Positions 36,513-45,333 of a DNA stretch of 64,000 nt are shown here, one piece after another. The position numbers and the translations under genes were made by a program. Position 1 is the first letter of the stretch; each line of letters opens with the position of its first letter. Under the pieces are notes generated by a model. That model did not search any database and was not told where the DNA came from. It saw only the letters and a list, made by a program, of their open reading frames with translations. Source of the stretch: Bacillus sp. (in: firmicutes) (lineage in GTDB: Bacteria > Bacillota > Bacilli > Bacillales > Bacillaceae); contig JAPSLL010000004.1 in NCBI GenBank assembly GCA_031180805.1, positions 36,643 to 100,642 of the forward strand, written 5' to 3'.

Positions 36513-37859
36513 GTGAGTAACAATGTTGAACAATGGTCATCAAAACTTGCATTTATTCTTGCTGCTGCTGGGTCAGCTATTGGCCTTGGGGCAATATGGA
36601 AATTCCCATATGTTGCTGGTACAAGTGGCGGGGGAATTTTCTTTCTTGTTTTTATTTTATTTACTGTATTGGTTGGGCTGCCTCTTTTATTGGGGGAATT
36701 TATCATTGGACGGAGTACACAAAAGGATGCCATCCAATCATATAAACAAATAGCACCAAATTCACTATGGCACAATATCGGACGATTAGGAATTATTACA
36801 TGTTTTATTTTACTATCTTTTTATAGTGTTGTTGGTGGTTGGATATTAATTTATATTTTTAAAGGTATAACAGGGGACTTATCTGGACTATCAGAACAAC
36901 AATATAGTGAGCTATTTAATCAAAGCATTTCAAACCCAAGTATGACAATTTTCGCTCAATTACTGTTTATGGTGATTACGATATTCGTCGTTTCAAAAGG
37001 AGTATCTAATGGGATTGAAAAAGCTAGCCAATTTATGATGCCAGCCCTTTTTATCTTGTTTATTGTTCTTATTATTCGTTCAGTTACATTAGATGGTGCA
37101 ATGGAAGGGATCATCTTCTTTTTAAAGCCTGATTTTACAAATATTACGTCGGAGACAATTCTATATGCAATGGGTCAATCCTTTTTTGCTCTTAGTGTTG
37201 GTGTTTCGGTTATGGTTACGTATAGTTCCTATTTATCGAAAAAGGAAAATTTACCACAGTCAGCAATTTCGATTGTTATTTTAAACTTATTAGTTGCTTT
37301 ATTAGCTGGCTTGGCGATCTTTCCTGCAGTTTTTTCATTTGATTTAGCTCCAGATGCAGGACCAGTGTTATTATTTAATGTGCTCCCAACAGTTTTTAAT
37401 CAAATGCCTTTTGGAATGTTTTTCTTAATAGCTTTTTTATTGCTATTTTTATTTGCGACATTAACATCAGCGTTCTCTATGCTTGAAATCATTGTAGCTC
37501 CGCTTGCTAAAGGAAATGAAGCAAAACGAAAAAAATTCTCATGGATTATTGGTTTATGTATCTTCATAGTCGGCATCCCTTCAACATTGTCATATGGGGT
37601 TCTAAGCGATGTTATGATATTCGATAAATCAATTTTCGATGCAGCAGATTTTCTAGTTAGTAATATTTTGATGCCTTTAGGTGCATTATTAATTTCATTA
37701 TTTGTACCAGCAAAGATTTCAAAGGAAATGCTTTTCCATGAGGTTACACAAGGCTCTAAGTTAAGTAAAAAGGTATTTGCATGCTGGTATTTTCTCTTGA
37801 AATATATAGCTCCAATTGTGATTATTGTAGTATTTTTAGATGTACTTGGTATTTTCTAA
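36513..37859 (+). CDS. yocR: Sodium-dependent transporter, NSS/SNF family (YocR-like)
   Basis: A 448-residue membrane protein with about eleven or twelve helices. The first helix carries the NSS signature [17 protein letters not shown], including the Na+ site, and [13 protein letters not shown] follows. It likely imports an amino acid with Na+. The start is GTG 36513 with GAGGTGAT upstream. B. subtilis yocR also lies next to odhB. Confidence 0.92.
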   Translation: MSNNVEQWSSKLAFILAAAGSAIGLGAIWKFPYVAGTSGGGIFFLVFILFTVLVGLPLLLGEFIIGRSTQKDAIQSYKQIAPNSLWHNIGRLGIITCFILLSFYSVVGGWILIYIFKGITGDLSGLSEQQYSELFNQSISNPSMTIFAQLLFMVITIFVVSKGVSNGIEKASQFMMPALFILFIVLIIRSVTLDGAMEGIIFFLKPDFTNITSETILYAMGQSFFALSVGVSVMVTYSSYLSKKENLPQSAISIVILNLLVALLAGLAIFPAVFSFDLAPDAGPVLLFNVLPTVFNQMPFGMFFLIAFLLLFLFATLTSAFSMLEIIVAPLAKGNEAKRKKFSWIIGLCIFIVGIPSTLSYGVLSDVMIFDKSIFDAADFLVSNILMPLGALLISLFVPAKISKEMLFHEVTQGSKLSKKVFACWYFLLKYIAPIVIIVVFLDVLGIF

Positions 37860-37875
37860 AATAGAAAGTGAAACA

Positions 37876-37916
37876 TAAAGAGAGGCACAAAGCATTAATT
37901 TGCTTGTGCCTTTATT
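37876..37916 (+). terminator. yocR terminator
   Basis: GGCACAAAGCA...TGCTTGTGCC followed by TTTATTT. Confidence 0.75.
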
Positions 37917-38004
37917 TAATCTTTTGAAACCTTTGATTATTTCATACGTAATTGAAATATACCAAAAAGGATTAAATTTTTAATATTAGAGAGTAGGTAG
38001 TTAA

Positions 38005-38487
38005 ATGGAATATGTATGGTGGGGAATCACTGTCATTTTGTTTATCTTGAGTTTTGTGGGAATAGTATACCCATTAATTCCTTCAATTGTGATGATCTGG
38101 GGTGGATTTGCTGTTTACCAGTTCCTAATTAACCCAGATGGTTTATCGATTTGGTTTTGGATTAGTATGATTCTCTTAAGTATCGTATTGATTGCAGCTG
38201 ATATTATAGCCAATAGTTATTTTGTTAAGAAATATGGTGGTTCAAAAACCTCTGAGCGAATAGCTGTAGTTGCTACGATTATTGGTTCGTTTATTTTACC
38301 TCCTTTTGGTATTATCATCATTCCTTTCCTTGCTGTACTTATCACAGAGGTAATCATTCATAAGGATACGAAAAAAGCAGCAAAAATTGGTTTTGCAACT
38401 GTAATAGGGTTTTTAGGTGGTAGCATTGCTAAATTACTAATTCAATTATTAATGATTGTTTGGTTTATACTAGCAGTTATTTTCTAA
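38005..38487 (+). CDS. DUF456 membrane protein (YqgC-like)
   Basis: A 160-residue protein with about four or five helices, including GIVYPLIPSIVMIWGGF and the cytoplasmic YFVKKYGGSKTS loop followed by IGSFILPPFGIIIIPF, typical of DUF456. Function unknown. In B. subtilis a DUF456 gene (yqgC) stands beside sodA; here one stands beside the long sodF-type gene on the opposite strand. Confidence 0.85.
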   Translation: MEYVWWGITVILFILSFVGIVYPLIPSIVMIWGGFAVYQFLINPDGLSIWFWISMILLSIVLIAADIIANSYFVKKYGGSKTSERIAVVATIIGSFILPPFGIIIIPFLAVLITEVIIHKDTKKAAKIGFATVIGFLGGSIAKLLIQLLMIVWFILAVIF

Positions 38488-38529
38488 TTGATTTTTGCTT
38501 ACTTTTGGTATAGTAATAAAAGAACGAAA

Positions 38530-38570
38530 CAAAAAGGAACGTGGGCACAACACGCTCCTTTTTGTTTTTT
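38530..38570 (+). terminator. Terminator
   Basis: AAAAAGGAACGTG...CACGCTCCTTTTT followed by a T run, between convergent genes. Confidence 0.85.
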
Positions 38571-38656
38571 ATTAATTTAATACTTTGGTATAGAAGTTTA
38601 TAATGCTATTTTGTACGAAAATGATATCTAAACAGTCTCATTCATTTATCTTTTTA

Positions 38657-39568
38657 TTAAAATGGCTTCCACTTTAATTGTTGTGCTTCATGGAACCTTC
38701 GTTCTACCTCGCGCCAATTCACAATTTTCCACCAATTTTCAATATACGCTTTTCGGTCAGTTTTATATTGTAAATAATAAGCGTGCTCCCAAACGTCAAG
38801 TACTAAAAGAGGGACAATATCCCATTGGCTTAAGTTTTGGTGCTTTTCTGATTGGAGAATTTCTAATCTTCTTGAGCGAGGAGACCAGACTAATATCGCC
38901 CACCCGACACCTTCTACATTTGCAGCTGCTTCTGAAAAATGTTTTTTAAATTTTTGATAACTACCGAAAGAATTTGTTATTTCGCGCATTAGTAAGCCTG
39001 AGGGCTCTCCACCTCCGTTTGGACTCATAATACTCCAAAAAATTGTATGGAGATAATGGCCAGCACCATGAAATGCAGCCTCACGTGCCCAATGCTTTAT
39101 AAGGGAAAAATTATTAGAATTACGGGCAGCTTGCATTTCCTTTTCAGCTTTATTTAAACCATCGACATAGCTTTTGTGATGTTTATCATGATGGAGTCGC
39201 ATAATTTCTTCACTAATATAAGGCTCTAATGCATCATATTCATATGGTAATGGTGGGAGAGAATGTTCCCCAATTGGAACACTACCCGATTGTGGCTGAA
39301 TCCGTATGAAATTTTCCTCAAGCGGGAGATCAAAATGTGAAAAATACGAATCAAATTGAAGGTATAATTCATTTGCACGTTCATAAATTTCCATTGAATC
39401 AATGTATTTTTCGTCTGAAAGCTCCTCTTGTAATTCAATAATTTGTTTCTTCCATTTTTCTAACGTATCTTTACCAATTTGCTCCCTTAGCGATAAAACA
39501 TATTGATGATAGGCTTCGAGCATATCGTCACACCATTGTTTCATTACAATCTGATATTGTTCAGACAT
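38657..39568 (-). CDS. sodF: Fe/Mn superoxide dismutase with N-terminal extension (SodF-like)
   Basis: A 303-residue protein. The first about 95 residues are a charged helical extension not found in ordinary SOD. The SOD domain follows: PYEYDALEPYISEEIMRLHH (first metal His), AAFHGAGHYLHTIFW (second), and DVWEHAYYLQY (metal Asp and His). This matches B. subtilis SodF (YocN) in architecture and in its position beside sqhC. ATG 39568 has GGAGGG six bases upstream. Confidence 0.93.
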   Translation of the reverse strand: MSEQYQIVMKQWCDDMLEAYHQYVLSLREQIGKDTLEKWKKQIIELQEELSDEKYIDSMEIYERANELYLQFDSYFSHFDLPLEENFIRIQPQSGSVPIGEHSLPPLPYEYDALEPYISEEIMRLHHDKHHKSYVDGLNKAEKEMQAARNSNNFSLIKHWAREAAFHGAGHYLHTIFWSIMSPNGGGEPSGLLMREITNSFGSYQKFKKHFSEAAANVEGVGWAILVWSPRSRRLEILQSEKHQNLSQWDIVPLLVLDVWEHAYYLQYKTDRKAYIENWWKIVNWREVERRFHEAQQLKWKPF

Positions 39569-39710
39569 CAATAACCCTCCTCATTTTCCGTCGTATCCAA
39601 TATATGCAGTTTTAAAAAAAAGGTTGAAGTTATTTATCTACTATCTAGTAAAATAAGAAATCAGTGTAATAGTAGAAAATGGCTTGGTATTAACTAAATA
39701 TAAAAAATAA

Positions 39711-41585
39711 TCATTGTTTTTGTAGATAATGAGCTAATGCTAATAAAGGGAAAATCTTATTGTAGCTATGATAATGAATATAAAACTGGCCAGGTAATCC
39801 AATACCTGTCGGATAGGACATTTCTTCTTTGTTTTTTTCATTGCTTAATAAATAGGAAATACCTTTTTCAACAGACCTTCTTTTTTGGCCACCAGCTTGG
39901 ATTATTGCATCTAAAGCCCATGCAGTTTGTGAAGGTGTACTGTATGGAAGGGGTATAAATGTTTTCTTTTCACTACTTTTACAGGATTCTCCCCAGCCTC
40001 CATCGTCGTGCTGAATCGATTCTAACCATTTTATTGCTTTTTTAATTTGCGGAGAAGTTGAGGGATATCCAACTGCAACTAGACCAGTAATGGCAGCCCA
40101 AGTGCCGTATATATAACAGACACCCCATCGTCCGTACCAGGAGCCATTTGCTTGTTGGTTTGAAATAAGCCAACCAACTGCTGCTTTCACACTCGGGTGC
40201 TGTGTTGTTAAATTCGCGAAATTCCCAAAAAATTCTATTACCCTCCCGGTTAAATCAGGGGTTGAAGGATCAATAGCGGCGTCTGGTGCATTTTCTAGTG
40301 GAATGTTTGATAAAAGCAACGAATTTGCATTCTTCTCAAATGCCCCAAACCCACCATCTCTATTTTGCATAGATAATAGATAAGTTGCTCCCTTAAACCA
40401 GCTGATGCTAGTCTTATTTTGAATAAGTGCCGTTCTAGTAATGGCTCTCAAAGCGGCTGAAGTATCATCATTATCAGGATTTATTGTATTATTATGAGAA
40501 AACCCCCAGCCACCAGGGGCTATGCTTGGATTGTTAACCTTCCAGTCTCCAATTTTTCTATGTTGTTTTAATAGTAAATAGGAGGTTGATTTCTTAATCA
40601 TTTTATGATGAGGGGGGACTGCTGCTTCTTGTAAAACATAGCTTATTAGCGCTGTATCCCATATGGTAGAGGTAGAGTTTTCTAAGTGAATTCCATTACA
40701 ATTTGTACTAATAAGCTGTTTAAGTCCATTTATCGCCTTTTGAATGATTGGTGATTGCTTATTATATCCTAGAGCTATTAATGCATAAATCATAAAAAAA
40801 GTAGCACTTGCATAGCTATAAAGTGTTCCATCATCCTCAATCCGTTTTAACATATACTGCTCTGCTTGCTCATATCCCTTTCGATGAAAATAGTGAGGCA
40901 AATTAGTGAGTCTTTTCAGTTCTTCAATAACTAAATGATTTGATCTCGTATAAGAATCTAAATTCCATTTATCATGAGAGCGATTTGAGATAAGATGACT
41001 TAAATCAGGTAGATTTGCGTTTTGTATTGAAAATTTTTTATTTGCTGCAACGACCATTGGGATTAAATGAATTCTCGCATATGCGCTAAATTGATAAATA
41101 TTGATAGGCCAGGTAGAAGGTATAAGTAGGAAGGACATTGGTATATAAAAAAGTGATGGCCAATGATATAAGCCATTGACAGCAAGCATCCATTTCGTCA
41201 TAAAATGTGCTTTGGATAGTCCGCCGTTTTGGCGGATGAAAAGTTCAGCTTGCTTTAGCTTTGGATGTTCACGCGTATAATAATTTGAGCAAAGTAATGC
41301 TGTATAAGCTTGTATTGTTATTGAGAGATGACCATTTTTTTCATCTGGATGTGATGTCCATACACCACTACTAGTTTGTAAGTGGATAATACGATTTGTT
41401 AATCGGAGGATTAAGCTTTCTTCATCATTGATTTGTAATGAACGTAATAAGATGATTAAAAATGCATCTGTCATCAACCCACCTTCAAAGCAAAATTTCC
41501 ACGTACCATCCTCATTTTGGAGCATTTCTAATTCCTTTATTCTAGCGGAAACTTCCTTTTTTATGTTTTCCTTGAAATTCACCAT
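39711..41585 (-). CDS. sqhC: Sporulenol synthase / squalene-hopene-cyclase family
   Basis: A 624-residue class II terpene cyclase. Multiple QW repeats are visible (for example QNRDGGFGAFEKN, QANGSWYGRWG, QHDDGGWGESC) and the acid motif DxDD appears as DNDD in INPDNDDTSA. No signal peptide; it is a monotopic membrane enzyme. In B. subtilis SqhC cyclises tetraprenyl-beta-curcumene to sporulenol, a spore-membrane lipid. Its position by sodF agrees. GAGGTG precedes the ATG. Confidence 0.94.
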   Translation of the reverse strand: MVNFKENIKKEVSARIKELEMLQNEDGTWKFCFEGGLMTDAFLIILLRSLQINDEESLILRLTNRIIHLQTSSGVWTSHPDEKNGHLSITIQAYTALLCSNYYTREHPKLKQAELFIRQNGGLSKAHFMTKWMLAVNGLYHWPSLFYIPMSFLLIPSTWPINIYQFSAYARIHLIPMVVAANKKFSIQNANLPDLSHLISNRSHDKWNLDSYTRSNHLVIEELKRLTNLPHYFHRKGYEQAEQYMLKRIEDDGTLYSYASATFFMIYALIALGYNKQSPIIQKAINGLKQLISTNCNGIHLENSTSTIWDTALISYVLQEAAVPPHHKMIKKSTSYLLLKQHRKIGDWKVNNPSIAPGGWGFSHNNTINPDNDDTSAALRAITRTALIQNKTSISWFKGATYLLSMQNRDGGFGAFEKNANSLLLSNIPLENAPDAAIDPSTPDLTGRVIEFFGNFANLTTQHPSVKAAVGWLISNQQANGSWYGRWGVCYIYGTWAAITGLVAVGYPSTSPQIKKAIKWLESIQHDDGGWGESCKSSEKKTFIPLPYSTPSQTAWALDAIIQAGGQKRRSVEKGISYLLSNEKNKEEMSYPTGIGLPGQFYIHYHSYNKIFPLLALAHYLQKQ

Positions 41586-41863
41586 TTTGTGTTCACCTCA
41601 GCATATGGATATGCAAAAACCAGTTTGTTATGAGTGGATATAAGTTTGACTGGCAATTTGATTTCGAGTGATTTCTTTTACACTATGTGCCTCCCTTTTT
41701 GTCGGCCCATTAGAATAGCAATTTAACCGTTTATGCAACAATTTAATATATCGACAAATTGTCATAGCATTTTTACTTGCGAACTTTTTAAAAAATTGTC
41801 ATATACTATTTGTCATTTTCCTTTCATTCAGGTTAAACTAGAGGAAAGAAAGGACTGAATAAT

Positions 41864-42070
41864 ATGATCCATAAAACTTGGCAAACGAAACAATCAGTGA
41901 AGAAAGTTAAATGTGTACATACTAATGCAAAAAAATATGTTGTGAAAAATGTATTAACAGTTGGAAAACAATATGATGTTCAAAATGAGACAGATGAATT
42001 TTATTTTGTCATAGATAACACTGGTAAAGTTGGCGGCTTTTATAAGGAGTATTTTGAAGAACAAGCATAA
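41864..42070 (+). CDS. Small conserved protein (DUF6501-like)
   Basis: A 68-residue protein with a beta-barrel-like pattern: VKCVHTNAKKYVVKNVLTVG, then YDVQNETDEFYFVIDNTGKV and GGFYKEYFEE. Similar short proteins occur through Bacillales and I believe belong to DUF6501. AAAGGA precedes the ATG and a terminator follows. Function unknown. Confidence 0.8.
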   Translation: MIHKTWQTKQSVKKVKCVHTNAKKYVVKNVLTVGKQYDVQNETDEFYFVIDNTGKVGGFYKEYFEEQA

Positions 42071-42077
42071 TCTTAGT

Positions 42078-42110
42078 TCATGAAGAATGACCAAAGTGTC
42101 ATTCTTTTTA
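42078..42110 (+). terminator. Terminator
   Basis: AAGAATGAC-CAAAGT-GTCATTCTTTTT. Confidence 0.8.
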
Positions 42111-42244
42111 CATATGGATGTTTGAAAGTGAAGGTTTTGCCTACTATTTCAAATAAAAGTAGCATAATACCCTTTTATTCTCAAATGTGAAAATAATAAC
42201 CTTTTTACCCGTTTTTACCATTTATCTAAGAGGGAAATTAAATT

Positions 42245-42637
42245 GTTCAAACATTAATTGAGAAATAAAGGTAGGACGAATGTCGGAGAGATTAACAAAT
42301 GTACCTCAAGCAACCTGATATCAGCATTTAAATAAGTTATTAGATACAGGAATAATTAAAGTTATCAAAGGATGAACAGCTTCATTTATTTTTAACATTT
42401 ATGACCTATTTACTTGGACTATTCGAACAATATCTTAATCCGGATGAGATTGATTTGTTTCGTGATGGAGTATTATTTCGTGAAGCGATCGTTTATTTGT
42501 CAGATGAAGAATATAATGAATTTCTTTCCGGTCTATCGAAATTAATGAAAAGTGTAATGGGAAATGAACCGTCTAAAGAGCGTAGTGAACGACATATCGC
42601 AACAATTGTTATACCTGAAGCGAAACATCAAGAATAA
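42245..42637 (+). pseudogene. Broken HTH-type (ArsR-like) regulator
   Basis: The winged helix is recognisable as MSERLTNVPQAT-stop-YQHLNKLLDTGIIKVIKG-stop, with two in-frame stop codons (TGA at about 42317 and 42373). The C-terminal half continues in another frame, DEQLHLFLTF then MTYLLGLFEQYLNPDEIDLF to the stop at 42637. Intact relatives join these parts with about 30 further residues, so a deletion plus frameshift has occurred at about 42375. The C-terminal ORF (from 42401) lacks a DNA-binding domain. Confidence 0.78.
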
Positions 42638-42674
42638 TAATTTAATTATATTGAATTGTGAAAGGAAAGAGACC

Positions 42675-43187
42675 ATGAGTGAAAAGGTAAACATAAGAGA
42701 TGCTAATATTGATGATTTAACGAGAATCGTTGAAATCTATAATACTTCGATTCCAAGTAGACTAGCAACAGCTGATTTGGAGGAAATAACTGTTGAAAGT
42801 CGGATAGCTTGGTTTCATGAACATAATTCAGAGCGTAGACCTTTATGGGTTTTAGAAGAACATAATAACATTGTAGGTTGGCTTAGCTTTCAATCATTTT
42901 ATGGTAGACCAGCTTATAACGGAACAGCTGAAATAAGTATTTATCTTGATCCAATTGTTCAGGGAAAAGGTTTTGGTAAGTTATTATTAAAAGAAGCTAT
43001 TGCTAATTGCCCAAGGTTAGAAATTAAAACAATTCTTGCATTTGTGTTTGGACATAATGAACCAAGCATTCGATTATTTGAAACATTCAATTTTGAAAAA
43101 TGGGCTCACCTTCCTAAAATCGCTGATATGGCAGGAACAGAAAGAGATTTAGTCATTTTAGGAAAAAGAGTCGATAATATGTCTTAA
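42675..43187 (+). CDS. GNAT N-acetyltransferase (phosphinothricin-acetyltransferase-like)
   Basis: A 170-residue GNAT. The acetyl-CoA motif is PIVQGKGFGKLLLKEAI, preceded by AEISIYLDP and followed by GHNEPSIRLFETFNFEKWAHLP, the layout of the phosphinothricin/methionine-sulfone acetyltransferase group. The substrate is unknown. ATG 42675 has AAAGGAAAGAGA upstream; the longer in-frame reading overlaps the broken regulator and has no box. Confidence 0.9.
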   Translation: MSEKVNIRDANIDDLTRIVEIYNTSIPSRLATADLEEITVESRIAWFHEHNSERRPLWVLEEHNNIVGWLSFQSFYGRPAYNGTAEISIYLDPIVQGKGFGKLLLKEAIANCPRLEIKTILAFVFGHNEPSIRLFETFNFEKWAHLPKIADMAGTERDLVILGKRVDNMS

Positions 43188-43263
43188 AAAATGCATAGGA
43201 AACTTAAAGTAAAACACATACTGAAGTAAGACGAAAATTTAAGTGAATGAGATGGTGAAGTAA

Positions 43264-44442
43264 ATGCAATATCATTTATTTTCTCATAATGATTTAGATG
43301 GGGTAAGTTGCGGCATTCTTGCAAAGCTTGCTTTTGGTGATGAAATAAACGTCCATTATCTATCTGTTAATCGATTAGATTATCATGTAGAGGAGTTTCT
43401 AAAAAGGACAAGCAATGAACAAAAGGAACACATTTTGTACATTACAGATATATCAGTAAATCAAGAGAATGAAAAAAGGCTAGAAGAATTCGTTAATAAA
43501 GGTGGTACTGTTCAGTTAATCGATCACCACAAAACAGCTTTACATTTAAATCAATATAAATGGGGGCATGTTAAAGTTGAAGAAGCTGAAGGGAGAAAGG
43601 CATCAGCTACTTCGTTATTTTATACATATTTAATCGAAAAAGAGATCATTGAGCCAGCAAAAGTGATCGAGGATTATGTCGAACTCGTTAGACAGTATGA
43701 TACATGGGATTGGGATAAAAATGCGAATTTTTCCGCTAAAAGATTAAATGATCTATTATATATGCAGTCAATTGAAGAATTTGAGGAAAGTATGCTTGAG
43801 AGAATAAAGCAATATGAACAATTCAGTTTTGATGATTTTGAAGTAAAGCTTTTAGATATAGAAGAAAAGAAAACCGAAAGATACATCCGCAGGAAGCGTA
43901 AGGAGCTAATTCAAACATTCATAGAAAATCTATGCGTAGGTATTGTTCATGCTGAATCCTATCACTCAGAATTGGGAAATACGTTGGGAAAGGAATATCC
44001 ACATTTAGATTGTATTGTGATTTTGAATATCGGTAGTAAAAAGGTTGGTTTTCGAACGATTCATGATCATATAGATGTCTCTGAGTTTGCAGCAAAATTT
44101 GGCGGTGGAGGACATGCTAAGGCCGCAGGATGTACTTTAACCACTGAAGCATTTAAACTTTTTGTAGAAAAGCCATTCCAGATCAAGCCATTAAAAGAAG
44201 ATGCGCGTCACAATCAACTCAATGTAAAAGAACGTTGTGCTCTTTATGAAAATAGGGATGATGACTTATTCTTATTATATAAAAAAGAAAATGGATTGTG
44301 GGTAATTGAAAAAAATCACAAAATGTTATCTCATACCTCTCCATCATTTGAAGCAGCTGAACGTCATTTGAAAAGAACTTACCAGGTAGGGCTTGCGAAA
44401 GATGATAAACTAATTGACTATTTATTAAAGGACGCTAAATAA
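43264..44442 (+). CDS. DHH-family phosphoesterase
   Basis: A 392-residue protein. The DHH domain has SHNDLDGVSCGIL, ITDISV and LIDHHKT, which bind Mn2+, and the DHHA1 domain (about 220-310) has FGGGGHAKAAGCTL. It resembles single-strand nucleic acid or cyclic-dinucleotide phosphodiesterases; YngD of B. subtilis is similar in size and layout. No membrane segment, so it is not GdpP. The C-terminal 80 residues are an extra module. Substrate not determinable. Confidence 0.88.
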   Translation: MQYHLFSHNDLDGVSCGILAKLAFGDEINVHYLSVNRLDYHVEEFLKRTSNEQKEHILYITDISVNQENEKRLEEFVNKGGTVQLIDHHKTALHLNQYKWGHVKVEEAEGRKASATSLFYTYLIEKEIIEPAKVIEDYVELVRQYDTWDWDKNANFSAKRLNDLLYMQSIEEFEESMLERIKQYEQFSFDDFEVKLLDIEEKKTERYIRRKRKELIQTFIENLCVGIVHAESYHSELGNTLGKEYPHLDCIVILNIGSKKVGFRTIHDHIDVSEFAAKFGGGGHAKAAGCTLTTEAFKLFVEKPFQIKPLKEDARHNQLNVKERCALYENRDDDLFLLYKKENGLWVIEKNHKMLSHTSPSFEAAERHLKRTYQVGLAKDDKLIDYLLKDAK

Positions 44443-44470
44443 GGTTATATAACAATTTGAAGTTAAGGAA

Positions 44471-44515
44471 GAGGTCCTAATACGAATGATAGCTTCTTTC
44501 GTATTAGGACCTTGA
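44471..44515. terminator. Strong hairpin between convergent genes
   Basis: AGGTCCTAATACGAA pairs perfectly with TTCGTATTAGGACCT around a 13-base loop. Confidence 0.75.
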
Positions 44516-44521
44516 AAAATA

Positions 44522-44965
44522 CTATTGGACAACAATGTAAGCAATCATTGGCATTCCATGTCCTTCATGAGAATGTGTATCACAAATTAATTTGTAAGTG
44601 CCAGCTTCTTTAAAGTTTAATGAAACAAAAGTTTCTTCACCTTTTTTTACAGTTCCTTTAATATTCGTTCCTTCTATATAAAACGGATGCTCTTCACCAT
44701 TGACGCCAAAAATTCTCAATGAAACCTCTTCATTTTTAGGAACTACAATTGTCCCCGGATCAAATCGATAAGCCTCGATTTTCTTGCCATCTTTTGTTGT
44801 AGTTGAAAATTCTCCAGTAACCATGTGGTATTCTAGTGAATTTGTCTTTTCTTGTATGTTTTGAAATGTAGGAATTGCACCATTTGAATAAAAATAAGCA
44901 CAGCTGGCAAGTACTACTGCAGCAACAAGAAAAAGCCATTTTCGCTTAATAACAATAAATTTCAT
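44522..44965 (-). CDS. Membrane-anchored cupredoxin-domain protein
   Basis: A 147-residue exported protein. The N-terminus is basic then hydrophobic, ending V-L-A-S-C (Cys22), a possible lipobox; otherwise it is a membrane anchor. The rest is a cupredoxin beta barrel: EAYRFDPGTIVVPKNEEVSL, then EEHPFYIEG (copper His) and the loop CDTHSHEGHGMPM (Cys, His and Met ligands). It likely binds one copper outside the cell. No partner gene such as a copper oxidase is adjacent. Confidence 0.85.
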   Translation of the reverse strand: MKFIVIKRKWLFLVAAVVLASCAYFYSNGAIPTFQNIQEKTNSLEYHMVTGEFSTTTKDGKKIEAYRFDPGTIVVPKNEEVSLRIFGVNGEEHPFYIEGTNIKGTVKKGEETFVSLNFKEAGTYKLICDTHSHEGHGMPMIAYIVVQ

Positions 44966-45333
44966 ATTATTCCCCCCAATGCATGTCTACAACAACTATA
45001 TGTACAAATAGAGGTGAACTTGTCTAAAAAGTTAAAAAGAATAAAAACTATTGAAAGAGAATATAATCTTCCCAATTATATTTTTTTGTGTTATAGTGAA
45101 ATAGCGATGAGCTAAATTGAGTAAGTCGAAAGACAAGCCTTTTAATAGGTAATACACGATGTGGCGTGTAGTCTTCGCCTCAATTCGTTTAAAAAGACGT
45201 CTATTAGACGTCTTTTTTTATGATATTTTTTAAACATTTCAATATAGAGATCTGAAAATAACTATATCTCTGAGTTTGTCATGTTGTTGAAGTTAAAAAA
45301 TCGACATTATTCATATAAGAGAGGCGAATCAAC
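44966..45333. other. Intergenic region with RNA gene candidate
   Basis: It divides divergent cupredoxin and proC-like genes. It holds an extended -10 promoter, a folded RNA and a terminator (separate entry). Between that terminator and the proC start are about 110 AT-rich bases with a weak hairpin (TATAGAGAT...ATATCTCT). Confidence 0.5.
45089..45222 (+). ncRNA. Candidate structured RNA / riboswitch-like leader
   Basis: An extended -10 (TGTTATAGT, 45089-45097) would start a transcript near 45104. AATTGAG (45115-45121) pairs with CTCAATT (45179-45185); inside, CGAAAGAC (45127-45134) pairs with GTCTTCG (45171-45177) with one bulge; within that, CCT/AGG and ACACG-ATGTGG-CGTGT form two hairpins. 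A terminator, AAGACGTC-TATTA-GACGTCTT plus T-run, follows at once (45194-45219). GTCTT of the inner stem could instead pair with AAGAC of the terminator, a possible switch. I cannot match it to a known riboswitch or T-box. Either a small RNA or a leader of the downstream proC-like gene. Confidence 0.55.

Noticed and set aside
45101-45140. Hammerhead ribozyme core (GATGAG and GAAA words)
   Set aside because: The required stem II between CTGATGAG and CGAAA does not form and the first word is incomplete.
44966-45333. T-box or known riboswitch upstream of proC-like gene
   Set aside because: No AGGGTGG T-box sequence and no match to the conserved cores of the riboswitch classes I checked by eye; kept only as an unclassified RNA.
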